Source of the DNA: Sipunculus nudus
Lineage: Eukaryota; Annelida; Sipuncula; Golfingiida; Sipunculidae
Assembly (NCBI GenBank): GCA_026874595.1
Contig: CM049310.1
Span: 27,575,058 to 27,639,057, forward strand
DNA length: 64,000 nt
Direction of reading: 5' to 3'
Part shown: one piece after another, positions 47,828 through 61,222 of the stretch
Position numbering within the stretch: the first letter of the stretch is position 1
Layout of the letters: each line of letters opens with the position of its first letter
The notes under the pieces: generated by a model
What the model was told of the DNA's origin: nothing
The model's input: only the letters and a program-made list of their open reading frames with translations
Database searches by the model: none
Made by a program: the position numbers and the translations under genes

Positions 47828-49542
47828 ATTTATTTATTTATTTATTATTTATTTAAACATATTTATACAGGGTAAACCGTTCATACAAGATTGTCTGATT
47901 AGAACTGTTGGTCTATTAGACCTGTTGGTCTATACAGAATATACTCTGTAGACCATTAAAATGCAATAACAATTTATAAAGATAAAATTAAGATAAAATT
48001 ATGCAGCAAGATGTGATATTAAACATGAATAGTAAACTATGACACGTAACGTGATATGCAAGGCAATCATTAGTATAACGTTTATAACATATAAAAGAAT
48101 ATGAAATGGCGTGCATTATATGACATATAAAGCTCAAAGGAGATTTAGATTTATTTCTTGATACCTTTTTAAATACCTTTAAGAAGGAGATTCATTTAAT
48201 GTGTTCCACAAAATAGGATCTCGGCATGAAAATGAATTCTTTAAGTAGTCCGAGGTTCGGGTACATATAATTTATTGGAATAGATAATTCGTGTATCATG
48301 GTGGACTTGTAGACACTTGTTCACTATATGTCAGCGCTGGACACAGTAGCAAGTGGACTTGTTGAACATATGTGAACCGGTCGGTCACTTAAGATTGACT
48401 TAAGAAATTTAAACATAAGTATACGAGCGAGATAATCATGTCATTGGTCAACGGATTTGAAGCCAAGAGACTGACGGATATTTGTAATGCTACATTCATG
48501 ATTAAAATTGCGACTTATAATACGTGCGGCTCGATTCTGAAGTCTTTGAATTAGAGAAGAAGGCGCATATCCCCAGATTGTGAGGCCAATATGTGGCTGA
48601 ATCAGGCCATTCCACATTTTCAAAGCGGTGTCTCGAGGAATGTATCGACAGCACATGAAGAGGACACCTACTTTAGTGATGAGCTTTTTGCACACTTGTT
48701 CAGGATAATCCGACCATGTTAGGTATTCATTAAGCACTAATCCCAAGTACGTGATACAGTTAGATTGTTTGATAGGCTGGTCAAATGCTGTGATATTCAG
48801 TTCCAAAGTCTCCATAGAACGGGATCTGAAGAGGATCGTTGATGTTTTTTTGTGGTGTTCATTGAAAGCTTATTATCATAAAAACATTAAGATATCATAG
48901 TGACGCCGTGTTGAAGTTCCAGCCCTATTTTGTCAGGATCATTACTTATATAATAAATAATGGTGTTTTCCTCAAAAAGATTACATTGACAGTTGCCGGC
49001 GTTTCCAGTAACACCATTTACATAAATTAAAAATAATATGGGCCCCTAATACAGAACCTTGAGATATTCCAATTTTCAATTGATGCTGTGAAGATACTAC
49101 TTTAGTTTTTTTTTTCAGCATGAGATCTATATGAAAGATAGTCCTTTTTAAGTTCATGTGATTTACCATGGAAACCGTAATGTTTTATTTTTTTTCTAAG
49201 AGAATGTCATGACTGATGGTGTCAAAACATTTCTTGAGTTCAACGAAGCAAGCTCCCGTGAAACATTTAGTGTCAGTTGTTTGGAGCCAATTGTCCACGA
49301 CTTGTAAGCTTGTTTGAGTCGAATGGTTTTTCAAGAAAAACATGAAGAACATGAGTTATTATGCCATGTTGATTTAAGTGGTATAGAATTTGAGCATGTA
49401 AAACCTTTTCGAATATGCATGCTAAATGAGGAAGTACAGGAATAAAGGCCGATAATTTTAAATATCTTCTTTGGGTCCTTTGCCTTTTGTATGGGAGTGA
49501 TTATTGCGGATTTCCATTTTAGTAGGGAAGGTATCTAGGAAA
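47828..49542 (-). mobile_element. LINE pseudogene, reverse-transcriptase and C-terminal part
   Basis: Read on the minus strand, several frames give the canonical order of a non-LTR RT: WKSAIITPIQKAKDPKK, NYRP, CIFEKVLHAQILYHLNQHG, NHSTQTSLQVVDNWLQTT, CFVELKKCFDTISHDIL (catalytic motif A), GISQGSVLGA (motif B), then an intact frame 48815-48441 with YLGLVLNEYLTWSDYPEQVC and RLQNRAARII. A decayed tail with VPEPRTT follows, then an AAATAAAT tail at 47828-47855. Frameshifts and stops separate the blocks, and the YxDD block was not recovered. 5'-truncated and dead. Confidence 0.9.
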
Positions 49543-51354
49543 AAGTCAGGCTTTAAATCTCAGCACTGTGATCAGAGGACGATACATGAATTAATTATCA
49601 TGGACGCTGAGCGATACCAGTAGCCAAGTTACTATGTACTTCTAAAAGAAAACATAATGAATATGAAAAAATCAATTCGTATTTTTTTCCATCAGGTTAT
49701 CCTTTTTCATTACAAGCCTTCCAAATGTCATTTAAATCGACAGAGAGGGCTATGCCCTAATATCTATACCACTGCATTTTTAATATGCAGGTGTTTAGAC
49801 AATAGAGTGTATTTTTACTCATACAAATGCTCTACATTGTCACGAGTTCCACGAGCGTTTGAATAAAAGCCACAACAGTTGGGAATGTTAATGAAGGTCT
49901 TATGCTCGTCAAATAACCTTGGTTTAATTTAGCTATAGAATTAATATTAAAATTTATGTTAGCCACAATGATATATACATATTTTGAATTCTTAGAATAA
50001 CCTCTTTTAGATGAGATATATATGAACATTTTATCAGAATATACATTGAAGATTTTAAACTTTAAATTATTCATTTTATAATTTTTTAACGCGATATATA
50101 TCTCACATTTGGCAAACAGTATGTATGTAAAATTGAATCACATTGAAAAACATGCAATATCTCTTACCATTTTTATTGTTTGTTTTTTTGGTTTTTTTTT
50201 CTTTTGAATTTTCTTTAAAATAATTATGATACAAACAATGCTTATTTTTTAAACGATGTTTTACTGCTTAACTAAAACAGATATAAAAAAAAACACATTT
50301 TAGATTATATGTCAACCTACCTATATGCAAAATTTGAAAACTCTACCTTTGGTATTTTTTTAGAAATATGGCGCCGAAGACCGTGCAGTCTGTTGAATTG
50401 TTGTTTTGAGAAAATGTACAAAAACTGTTTGGGAAGAGTTATCTCGTTTTCATCGGGAAACAGGAATATCAGCGCAAGTGACAGTCGTATATTTTCATTA
50501 AATATTCTTATCTGAATCGGTTTCGATGAACAGAATTGAAAAATTGAATAAGTTGTCATGGTGAAACAGATGAAATTTTAACATGAAATGACATTTCACC
50601 TTTATGCCTCTTCGACCTTGATAACTTTTAGATTTTGGGCAATATCTAACCAAATCTCATCTATGACATTCCTTCTATGTATCATAACATTGTTTTACTC
50701 TTTCTATTGTACATTATTCAAAGTTAATGTATGCACTCCTTTATGATGATCTTTAGATTAGAGCAAAAGATAAAACCGTATAACGAATAACCCGAGAGAA
50801 ATGATCTCAAAGCCGGCAGGAAATTAAGTAAAACGTATCGACTTGATATTGGTGGTTATTTTTTGTCCTGCATATTCTCGTTGGCTTCACGTTAGACAGG
50901 CCCTCCGTGACATACCAGAGATATGTCACTTTTAGTGTAGTGAATCCAAAATCTCCTACACGGGCTGACAAAGGACTTAGTGTGAATGATGAAAGGGGGT
51001 GGATTAATGACGACAATGTTAACGTCTACTCCATCACACGTCACGTTAACGGTGTCAGAGAAAGAGCTGATTCATCGTATTCACTTCATGCTAGTTTTTG
51101 AAAATATAGGTTTATTAGTCTTTACTGCTGCATGGAGACATTTCAGCTTGTCGTAATCTGAGCAGAAGCAGCAATGGACTGGCTGTTAGAATCAGTAAAC
51201 CATCGCCTGGTAAATACATTGTCCATTACTAGCCCGATTTAGGTGAAGGAAACATTATTTCTGTAAAGACGGAAGCACTTCGGCCTTGATCGGCGGAGAT
51301 TGCACGACGGTGAACAATAGAATCTTTATACTGTTACTGCCATAGAAAACTTTC

Positions 51355-51394
51355 CGTGTGTGTGTGTGTGTGTGTGTGTGGGGGGGGGGGGGGG
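51355..51394. repeat. (GT)n plus poly-G tract
   Basis: About 13 GT dinucleotides then about 14 G. Confidence 0.95.
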
Positions 51395-54300
51395 TTATAT
51401 ATACGCACACTTTAATTAGCTTCCTTCAATTTGAATATCGCTTATTGTACATGTCTTGATGTATTGTGCATTTTTTGGGTGCCAAATCCCTTATATGCAC
51501 AAGTCATTGATCGCCCTTGAATAAGTTCATCGACTCTAATTCAAACGAACCGACTTCCATTATTCCATAACACGTTGCAAGCTTTTGTCAGGTTAGGTAT
51601 GATATGGGGATAGGACTTTACCATATGGTACACAATATTAGGATATTTGAAAGCTTCGAGTGGAAAGAATTAACTTGGAGTAAAGACGAAGAGAATATAC
51701 TTTTGCAATTTTTTTTCGAACGGACCTATATGATTCGTCGCAACCAGTTCTATACGAGCCTTTGTATAAAAAGTCCAGTTCATTTTACCATTGTATCATT
51801 ATTTTAGATATCACAAATATTATGTCTTTAAATGAACACAGAGCATGAACATTTTCGATATTGAATAATTGGGCGTGTATTACATTATAATAAGAGCGGC
51901 AGTGTAGAATTACAAAAAAACATATGAACACAATGAACACTTTACACTTTAATAGACACTAAGCAGCTAACTTTTGTCATCCGAAATGTAAACACGCAAG
52001 ACTTCTGTTAAGTATATTTGAAACTTTCGTTGACAGAACATAACTTTCAAACACCAGGAACCTAGTGAAACCTGTGATGTTACCAGCCATTTTGAGCGAT
52101 TTTCTAGATGGTGCTAAACGGATGAGACTGCTGTCTTACATAGTTGTTGGTTAAACTGAGAGATAGCGACAACAGGACATTTTGTGGACGGGGAGGCCTG
52201 TAGGGACTTCGGGCTGACTTTGGTGTACCTCCATGGGGCCCGGGGCATCTGATCCTAAATTGAAATGTCAACTGTTTGATCACTGATGACCTGTTTCGTG
52301 TCACGAAATGCAGTTGTCTTACTGCAGCACAGGGTAAATCGTATTTGCCCTAATATACTTATGTAGTTATGACAATTTGACAGGAACCATACATTTCTTT
52401 CATTGTGACCTGTTTTCTTGCCTGACAAGCGACATGGTACTCAATAAGGTATCCTTTTAAGTCGGTCATTGTTCTTGTCTGTGTGTGTCTCCGCTTTGTT
52501 AAGAGGTGATGTGGCTGTCTTCTTGTCTAAAGGGTGACATCATGGACTTGATAAAGTCCAGAAATATGCTATGTTTTAAAGTTAAAACATTGTCTCTGTA
52601 GACGACATTTATGTACAGATAATAAAAAAACGAAAGAAAAATGTTCAGTTAAATATTATGGAAAATAAGTTTGAGGCATGATTTACTGTAACGCTGTTCA
52701 TATACAGTCACTCGTGCTATATACTGTGGATTCAGAATTGTTCGTTAAGTTTTTACTAATGAAAGGGATTCGTTCACTCAAAGAATTATTTTATGACATG
52801 GAAAGTATGTGAACATATCATGAACTCTATATATAATGAAATTTGTAGAGTATATGAAAGGGCCTTGGAAACTATAAGCCTTTTTATTGATTTTTTTAAC
52901 TCAGGTGACTATAAGTCATCTGAGTATAGTTACTGTCAGATATCCCCAAGATCTCCTGTACAAAACATGGTTACTGCGACTTCGGTCCTTCGTGAAATTA
53001 AGGAAAACTATTATCACACTTCAGGACTGCCTAATATCAAAACCACTCATCTGTTTTTCTTTATATTAAAGATAAATATTTCTCCATATAGTTCCTGTGT
53101 ACATGCTTGAAATTAGGTCAGTATTATGTAATTTGTAAAAGTTATGGGCCCAAAATAATACACTTTGTAAAACATCAGGTAAGATATTTACTCACTTAAC
53201 ATGATAATCGTTAAAGCTAGAGACTTTTTTCAGGGATATAACTTTATTTAATCAAGATTCAAATGCATACACAAAATAAGATCTAAATTTTGCATATGTT
53301 TAAAGTTAATAGCATAAATATAAAATCAGTATCTTAAATTTTGCCAAACTTTGGCCGTTTTGCTTAAGCCGTTAAGAACATTTGATTTAATTTTCACCGC
53401 AGGTATTCATAAGGATTTAATCTGTTTAATTCTGAAATGGAAAATAAAAGCTAAAAAATTAGGCTAGTTATTGAAGTGTGTTTTAGAGGCTCTTTTGTAT
53501 TTATTTGCATTGTCAAGCTCCAAGCCACCCACTTCTTGTCACTACAGCCCTGCCTTAGTAACTTTATTAGTAATGTAACCCTGGTCGAGCACCCCTGCTG
53601 TCACAGGTGTACAGTTATTCTCATGCCCCCCCCCCCCAAGTGTATTGCAATAATCGTTATTGTTTGAACTGTATTTCATTATTTTTAAAACTGTTTTCAC
53701 TCCAATATACAAACTTTTCTTGATATAGTAATTCGAGGATTAATCCAGAAGATGCAATGTTATGGTTATGTAACATTTTTAAAGAAATTAATTTCCTTTT
53801 AAATAATTAAAGCGAACTGAAATATAATCAAACCCTCATCCGTAGGCATAATTTGAAAATATATGAGCCAATCACGGATAAATAAAGATGCAATTTAGAA
53901 TTGTGGATTTTGAATCAAGTGTTATTTTCAGATATTTGTTGTTTTGCAAGTTAAAAAAAATAATAAAAAAATAATACAAATGTGCATTATGTAGTGTTAC
54001 CTGACCAAATTATCTATAAATGTTGATGCAATTTAGAATTGTGAATCAAAATAAATATTCAGGATATGTATGTTATACTGTAAATGTATAGTAAAATTTA
54101 TAAATTTGAAAAAAAAAATTGATATAATAAAAAAGAGGATCTAATGCAAACATTTGATCATTATCTTCCTGTCTCAGCAGAATGGGAGTTAAAGTGATTT
54201 GATTTGTTTTTCCATCTCTGTCTGTTTTTAAATAATTATGAATAAACTTTTTTCTTGTAAGCACTGTTGAATTAAATTTCATATCCTTTATGTATATGCA

Positions 54301-54779
54301 AGGGTGTTGTTACTCTCATCATTTATTTAAATTTAAATAGTTTTACTGCAACTGCATAAACTTTATTAAATTTTAGGTACAGAGGTGTTGTACCTCCCAT
54401 CATTAACTCCCTCCATCGCACCCAACATCAAGTATTTCCATCTGTGGAGTGGGGACGTTATGGCAAGTGTAAACATTTTATAAAAAAAAGAGAAAAAAAG
54501 TAGTTTTTGAAAAGTAGCATCTTATTGGACCAATGAGTAAAATGCTGAACAGTCAAAAGCTTATCAAAAGCCAACCAATGATTATGGTAATAGTGAGGAT
54601 CTTGTATTAAAAACCGCTTACATGCTTTAGTTTCAACTTTAGGAAACATGCATGGTAAGATCACAAAATTTTATTTTCAACATTTCTTCAATCATATCAC
54701 TCAACCATGGCCTGTAATTCCTCTTCTTCTCAGACTTTATATCTATTTGACATTATTTCAGCTGAGCACAGTGACCCAT

Positions 54780-54905
54780 GGCAAGGGCGTGCGCAGGATT
54801 TTAGCATTTAGGGGGGGCTTACGACCTTTACCCCCCCCCCTTCCGCCGAGACAGTCGACAGTCGCACCATAATCTATATACGGCCCCCCCCCCCCATCGG
54901 ATGTT
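54780..54905. repeat. G-run/C-run repeat
   Basis: GGCGTGCGCAGGATTTTAGCA, a G-run, two long C-runs, then CATCGGATG. Similar in design to 1456-1652 but not clearly the same family. Confidence 0.35.
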
Positions 54906-57624
54906 TCTAGTGGTTTTAGCCTATGCATATATTTAGGCATATATACTTCGCTTCAGGGATGACAGTCACTGACGATTGGGTAATGTGTCTATTCAATCAA
55001 ATTATTATGATTAATTAAAATTCATTCAATGATGTTTGAGCGGAAAGGAAATATTTCATTCAGCATTTTTGGAGATGAGTCAACACTCTGAATGAGACTA
55101 TAAGCAGGGACTCCGAGAGTAATATTTCCAGGTGGTACAAAAGGTTTCCGGCCCCCTACTTTTTTTAGTAATAATAATCATTCAGTTATACGGCTGTAAT
55201 TAACTCTTTATTCGATTTAAATCCAAAGCCATACTTCTTGAAGCAGTATACTTAAGAATGGACTGTGACAGAGGGATGCATATTTTTTTTGCATTTAATG
55301 CTACGTATATTATCAGATACATACTTTATCCACCATGCTTAACTCAAATAAAAATCATATGGAGGTCTTAGCAGGCATCCTTATAACCTCAGGCTCAAGG
55401 CATGCAACCTACTGTACAAGAGGTTACCCACACCACAGTATGTGCTTCTCATGCTAATGTGTACTATCAGCAACAATACTATTACAATAACGACAAAACC
55501 AATTGAAACTTGGAAGAATAAAAAATATTTACAAGAATAAAATAAGGGGTTAAATAGTTTGATAAATCATCACGTGCCGCCGCAGCGAAGTCAAGTTTAT
55601 ATGCATCATATTGTTACATACTGTGACAGATGTTAGATCAGCAGTGGAAGCTGTATCGATGAATACTGTAATTCTGCAACCATACCTGGTCTTTCACGAC
55701 AATAGGAAACTATATGGGTTCCTGATAAGTTGATAATCGTCAAGATATATATATATATAACATGCATATATAGGGAGCCCGGGATTTATAAGCAAAATGA
55801 CGGCGACCCCCCCCCCCCCCCACACACACACAATCACACAAAGAGAAGCACCCTGATAAATTAAAGTAAAAAGTAATGTAAGGAGCCTCTCCATTGAATC
55901 GTTTTATATTCAGCGGGAATCAATAAATAAATTTGGCACCTTGAATAATTATATTCACGAACACTTAACAAAAGCAACTCGCCTACATTTTTCACCTGAT
56001 CTAGAGTTAAAACTGGGATAAATAATAAGTGATGATAACAATAAAAAAATGATAGGTGGCATGTACTTACGGAAGGAAAGTATATATACGCTTTCCTTAG
56101 CCATCCGGACGATGAAAAATTATTGGGAATAAATATTAATTTTGATTAATTTCTTCCATTTACGGATCTGTATTACCATTCAGATATATACCATTCTGTT
56201 ATACCGTAACTATTGTGCATCAATTCTCGAGAATTTCTACATTTCCTTGCATTCTAATGCGCCATCCAGGCCCTTTGGACCCGACGGGATAAAACCTATA
56301 TAAACTTAATAAAAATAATGCCATTTAAGACAAATGAGAGACTTAAATTTGAGACTTCATCGTCAAGCCTGTTCTTGTGCCTTTGGGAACTCCTGGGTCC
56401 AGTCCTTTCTGATCACTTCCGATAAAAACTATATTTAAAAACTAACACCAAAGAGAAAATACAAAGTTCCTCATTAACAAGCATATAGCCGGGATCCTAT
56501 AAGTCGTCCTGATGACAGCTGTATAATTGCCAGTTAACATAGAAGCCAAAGAGATTTTCTAAATTTCAAGTGTTTTCTGGTGTTCTTCACACAGTAAACC
56601 CCTGATGGCCTGGGTCCTTTGGTCACTCACTATTATAAACTATATATTAACATTTCTTGAAAATGTGTCTTCATCATTTTCGAGCTTTTGTGCCTCATTA
56701 AAAATTCCTAGGCTAAAATAAAATTGAGTGAGACTTCTACATTTTCAAACATTTCATTGGACCCTATAGGAAAATCCTGGCCGGTACGGGTCCCTTAATT
56801 TAGGCCCCTCTATTTGGATTAAAAACTCCATATATACATGTTTCTCAAATGACAAACGGGATGCGCATTTCTGTCGCCCTATATCGGACCCTCGCGGGGT
56901 CTCCTTACTAAACTTTATATGAGGTAAAATAAAAACTAAATGTGACTTCTACATTTTCAAACATATTATTCTACACTGTAGGAAATTCCTGGTCGATCGA
57001 GCACTCTCCGGCTCGTCGTGCCCCCATTACGGTGTACCTGCTGACCTCACCGCTCATATAGGGCCTGCTTTAAATTAGATAAAAACCGGCTGGGATTGAA
57101 CACCACACACTTACGTTGCCGTACCTGAAATAATCACAGAACCGGTATTTAATGGCTAACCGCCAGGACTGTCGTGCTCCATGACATATATGCATGAGCA
57201 TCAGCTTCCAATGAGAATTTTGTTTGGTCCATTATAGCTATACTAGAGGGTGTCATCCTATACTGTTACTAAATTAAAACAATTTAAACTATGTCCTTTT
57301 CAAATACAACTTTGTTAGCTTATTTTGCAAAAGTAATTGAACAAATTTTAGGGGGTAGGGGCTCTAAACACGCCCCTGCACGGGTCCTTTGTTTTATAAG
57401 CAACAGTAAATATACAATTGATAAATGGGTGTTCATCAAAATAATTAATGATTCTCATAATGATTAGAATGAAAATCAAACGACATTTACGACAATCTAC
57501 TTAATAAATTCTCAGTACAGTCTTTCGCCCTGCCCACCATACACACAGGAATATGTTGCGCAACTTGTGGCATATGTATATGTGAGTATATGTTTCATCC
57601 TCCCGGTGCTCTGAAACATGTTTA

Positions 57625-58555
57625 TGAAACTAGATGTGTCGGAAAGACAAGAATGCCCCCGCCTTGGGCAAATTAGAAACATTTGTAAAATTTGGAAATT
57701 TTTTTAAGATCAGGAGGTGTCGTATGGTCAAAAGTAGGTCAACAAGGGCAAAATGCAAACTCGATTTGTAACGGGTCATTATCAAGCAACACACCAAAAA
57801 TCATGCCAGTATATGCAGGCATTGTGAAAAAAGTCCATACATGTGCATTTTCCATAAAAATTTCTGTCTTTCATGAAATTTTCTATGTTTAGGATCCGTA
57901 AAACAATCAAAAGTAGGTCAACCAGGATGAAACGCAAACTCGATCTGTAACTGTCATTATGTGCCCACACAAAAAATATCAGGGTGGTATCTGCAGGCAC
58001 TGCGAAAAAAAGTCCATACATGTGCACCTTTTTAATGAAATTTTCTATGTTAGAGCACCGTCAAACGGTCAAAAATAGGTCAACTGGGACAAAACGTGAA
58101 CTCCATCTGTAACTGGTCAATATCTGCCGACACACCAAAATTCAGGCCACTATCTGCAGGCATTGCGATAAAACGTCTGTACATGTGTATTTGTCATGAA
58201 ATTTTATATTTTTCATGAAATTTTCTATGTTCAGGAGCCGTAAAACGGTCAAAAGTAAGTCAACCGGGACGAAACGCGAACTCGATCTGTAACTGGTCTA
58301 TATCTGCCCACACACCAAAAATTAGGCCAATATCTGCAGGCATTGCGAAAAAAAGTCCGTACATGTGTATCTGTCATGAATATTTCTATTTTTCATGAAA
58401 ATTTCTAAGTTTAGGAGCCGTAAAACGGTCAAAAGTAGGTCAACCGGGACGAAACGTGAACTCGATCTGTAACTGGTCTTTATCTGCTCACACACCAAAA
58501 ATCAGGCCAATATCTGCAGGCATTGCGAAAAAAAGTCCGTACAACTATGTCTGTG
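57625..58555 (+). repeat. Tandem array, unit about 160-180 bp, five copies (pearl/Helitron-like)
   Basis: GTCAAAAGTAGGTCAAC-type cores start near 57727, 57907, 58068, 58248 and 58428. Each is followed by ACTCGATCTGTAAC(G/T)G, ACACACCAAAAAT, TATCTGCAGGCATTGCGAAAA and GTCC(A/G)TACATGTG. A unique head, CTAGATGTGTCGGAAAGAC then AAGAATGCCCCCGCC, precedes the array. The layout fits bivalve pearl/Helitron-derived elements with tandem cores of about 160-180 bp; this is recalled, not checked. No coding potential. Confidence 0.85.
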
Positions 58556-59028
58556 GTTACTGACAATCCTGCGCGTGTGAGAAAATGATAGAGGAATGTT
58601 ACTAACGGTCCTCACACTTTTATATTGTCATAATTTAAATATTGTTTTTTTTAATTTCGCGATCTCAGTAGGGCACTTATTTAATTTTATAATGTATTAT
58701 CTTCCGTCATATTGTTTTAACTATATCAGCGTTTAGGCAGCTGGAGGTCCATTTATAGAACAGAAGTTTATTCAGGAAAAAGGCCTCAGGCCCAAAGTTC
58801 CAAACATTTCAACAATAATTCAATCAAATAATTGCATAAATAGAACATAAAGTAGCAGTCTAATTATCAATTAATATATAATGTAACAAACAGATGTAAC
58901 ATGACAGCATACCTTAGTACACAATGTACCTATATTGCCATCATCAGTGAGTAAGAAACACATATTTTAACCATCTATTATTCTTCGTCTCCTCAAAGAG
59001 GAATTATTTACATATGCAGCGACATTTA
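58556..59028. other. No gene seen
   Basis: AT-rich flank between the array and the LINE fragment. Confidence 0.55.
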
Positions 59029-59590
59029 TTATTTCAATATGCTTGTCTGAACTGAATAATTTAACAAAATTTTGTTCACTTGGGTTAGGGTTAGGGTTAG
59101 GGTAAAACCAGACTCAAATAGCAATGTTCTTACATGAGATACCCTATTTGATTTACCACAGATGTCTAAATTCATCAACAAACAGTACACTTGTTTCTGA
59201 TACCTATGTTCCGACATATAAAGTAATTTAACCAAATACTAAACACAACGTAATAAACAAGTTACAAACAAAGGAAATCTGCCACAATCTCCAAATGCTG
59301 CTGCATTTGGCGTTTTCTGGCCTTCATTTAAAATATATTTGCAAAATTTGAACTGCATTCTCTCTATAGTTTCTGATTTCTTAAAACCCCATAATTCGCA
59401 TCCATATATTAATACTGGCACTACCATTTGATCAAAAAAGATAAAAGAGATGTTTAGTCTCAACATATTTACACTTTTACTGATTTTTTTAATCATACGT
59501 ACAGCTTTGTTTGCTAGCAAAGCTTGCTGTTGTTGCGTTTTTGACCAGGATAAATTTGTTGAGAAAGTGGTCCATTTATACCTGCTATTT
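59029..59590 (-). mobile_element. LINE fragment, RT C-terminal part, with internal telomere-like repeat
   Basis: One minus frame gives NLSWSKTQQQQALLANKAVR, MVVPVLIYGCELWGFKKSET and IERMQFKFCKYILNEG, then a single TAG (59241-59239), then YLVKLLYMSEHRYQKQ and SHVRTLLFESGF in the same frame. This is a C-terminal non-LTR RT region of a lineage distinct from the other three. A TTAGGG run (59082-59103) interrupts it, in frame as TLTLTLT. The start of the fragment is approximate. Confidence 0.8.
59082..59103 (+). repeat. Interstitial telomere-type repeat (TTAGGG, about 3.5 units)
   Basis: GGGTTAGGGTTAGGGTTAGG plus GT, matching the standard animal telomere hexamer. Confidence 0.93.
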
Positions 59591-59920
59591 GACAACAGGT
59601 AAAAAAACAAATAATGTCTAACGCAGGGAAATGTGATTTGGTGTTCACATTCCCGTAAACATGCTAAAAAATGTGTAATTACATGATATATAAATAAAAT
59701 AACCTTTAATATTCTCCATAAAATGAAAACATATGACGCAGAACAAGGACTAATAAACATGCTCGGGTTTTTTTTATAGCAAATAATCAATTTAATATGA
59801 GAGATTAAGGAAAGGGGAGATGTAAAAGGTTTAAGCATAAACATTAGGTTTCTTGTGATTTTATCTGCCATCCCCCGCAGCGTACATTACATCCCATACC
59901 GGCGTAACTGACACACCCAC

Positions 59921-59922
<2 letters not shown>

Positions 59923-59957
<35 letters not shown>
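59923..59957. repeat. (AT)n microsatellite
   Basis: About 17 dinucleotides. Confidence 0.95.
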
Positions 59958-59961
<4 letters not shown>

Positions 59962-60608
59962 TGGAATCACATATATAAACATTTCGGGCACTTGCTTGAT
60001 ATCCCTGTGTGTAGGTAGTGTTTAAAAATATGGTGTAATATGTTTCGAGAAATATGAGGCGTAAACATGTTCATCTGGTCATTTCCGGTTTTAGCCCCGT
60101 CACTCCGACATGGTTTGTCAGGTTTGTTGGTATCACATTGGTTCATTACCTTCGCTGAGGACGTCATTGGGTTATTTCTGTGTTAAATAGGGCCGCTTAT
60201 TGCAATAATGTAGTATGTCTAATGAAAACATACACTGGATATAACGTTTGCAATTCAAGCCGTGAAACCAGGTGTTATGGCTGTTATTAAATATTAAAAT
60301 GTTTAATCCTTTGAAGTACCGAGCCTTAAAATAACGTGCCTTGTGCCTTAAAAAAAAAAAGATGAAACAAAACACATATACACATCCGGAACTCAATATT
60401 CATACTTTTCTGTTGGTTGGTTATATGTCACAGAAACTATTTATTAATTGTCAACAGTTGCTGCATGATTGTTTAGAAAAATAAAAGACACATGACAACC
60501 AAAGCCTTTTTTACACCAGACCTTTCCGCGTCGATAACATTGGTCATGTTCAATATACAACCAGGAGTGAAATAGGTCCTCGTCACAAGTAGGATATCAC
60601 AAAGATAC
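59958..60608. other. No gene seen
   Basis: AT-rich non-coding DNA. Confidence 0.55.
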
Positions 60609-60609
60609 T

Positions 60610-60720
60610 GGTTATTTATTTATTTAATGTAACATTCTTCAGGCCAGTCCGTAAGAGAAGGGTACCTTGCGTATAGCTGGGCCCTGTGCTTGGAGCAAAT
60701 ACAATCAATATCATGAATAA
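60610..60720 (-). mobile_element. Truncated LINE 3' tail
   Basis: On the minus strand, AGGGCCCAGCTATACGCAAG, then CTTACGGACTGGCCTGAAG, then AATGTTACATTAAATAAATAAATAACC: a 3' UTR ending in an AAAT tail like that of the 47.8 kb LINE. Coding part lost. Confidence 0.45.
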
Positions 60721-61172
60721 TATGACAATACAAGTAACTGAAATACAATTTGTAGCGTATGTTTTAACAAGGTGAACCTGTCACGCAAGTGTGAAGATGT
60801 AAGTTCATTCATACATTTATGGGTCAAAACCGTTTACAGTTTTGGTGTTGTTTTTATGACTGTGAATCTTACCAAAGAAAAATATACCTATTTAAAATTA
60901 AGAATTAGGAGGAAAACATATTGATTTCCGGTAAAAGAAGGCCACCGATTTGATGACAATTTCTGGCGATACCGCGTATCCGCATCAGTCGATTACAGCT
61001 GCAGGAAACATTCTGACCTTGTCTGCTCGTTCTATTCGCCAAATAAACAGTGTAAGAATTGACTGGCCTCAGACCTAAGTAATAATGGTGGTATGAATCT
61101 AGCGAAAGCTTCATGCCAAAACTCATGAGTTCAAAATTATTCGGGAAAAACTATTGAGACCCACGATAATAA

Positions 61173-61222
<50 letters not shown>

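Larger units (their letters stand above)
49543..57600. other. Long gene-free stretch
   Basis: AT-rich non-coding DNA with a (GT)n-poly-G tract (51355-51394), C-runs (53626-53636, 54830-54840, 55808-55820) and a G/C-run repeat at 54780-54905. The 52.3 kb TTTCGTGTCACGAAA is a simple palindrome. No exon, RNA gene or transposase supported. Confidence 0.55.

Noticed and set aside
52284-52316. CTGATGA followed by GAAA, as a hammerhead ribozyme core
   Set aside because: The sequence between them cannot form stem II; it is a plain TTTCGTG/CACGAAA palindrome.
56070-56115. Minus-strand ATG with a perfect GTAAGT donor, as a possible GPCR first exon
   Set aside because: It would end in phase 1 while exon A needs phase 0, and it lacks a Gly-Asn TM1 pattern; the region is an imperfect TATATA hairpin.
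57110-57140. Acceptor-like TTATTTCAG followed by a 10 bp Tyr-Gly-Asn segment and GTAAGT
   Set aside because: A 10 bp exon with Gly-Asn in the wrong place for exon A; most likely chance.
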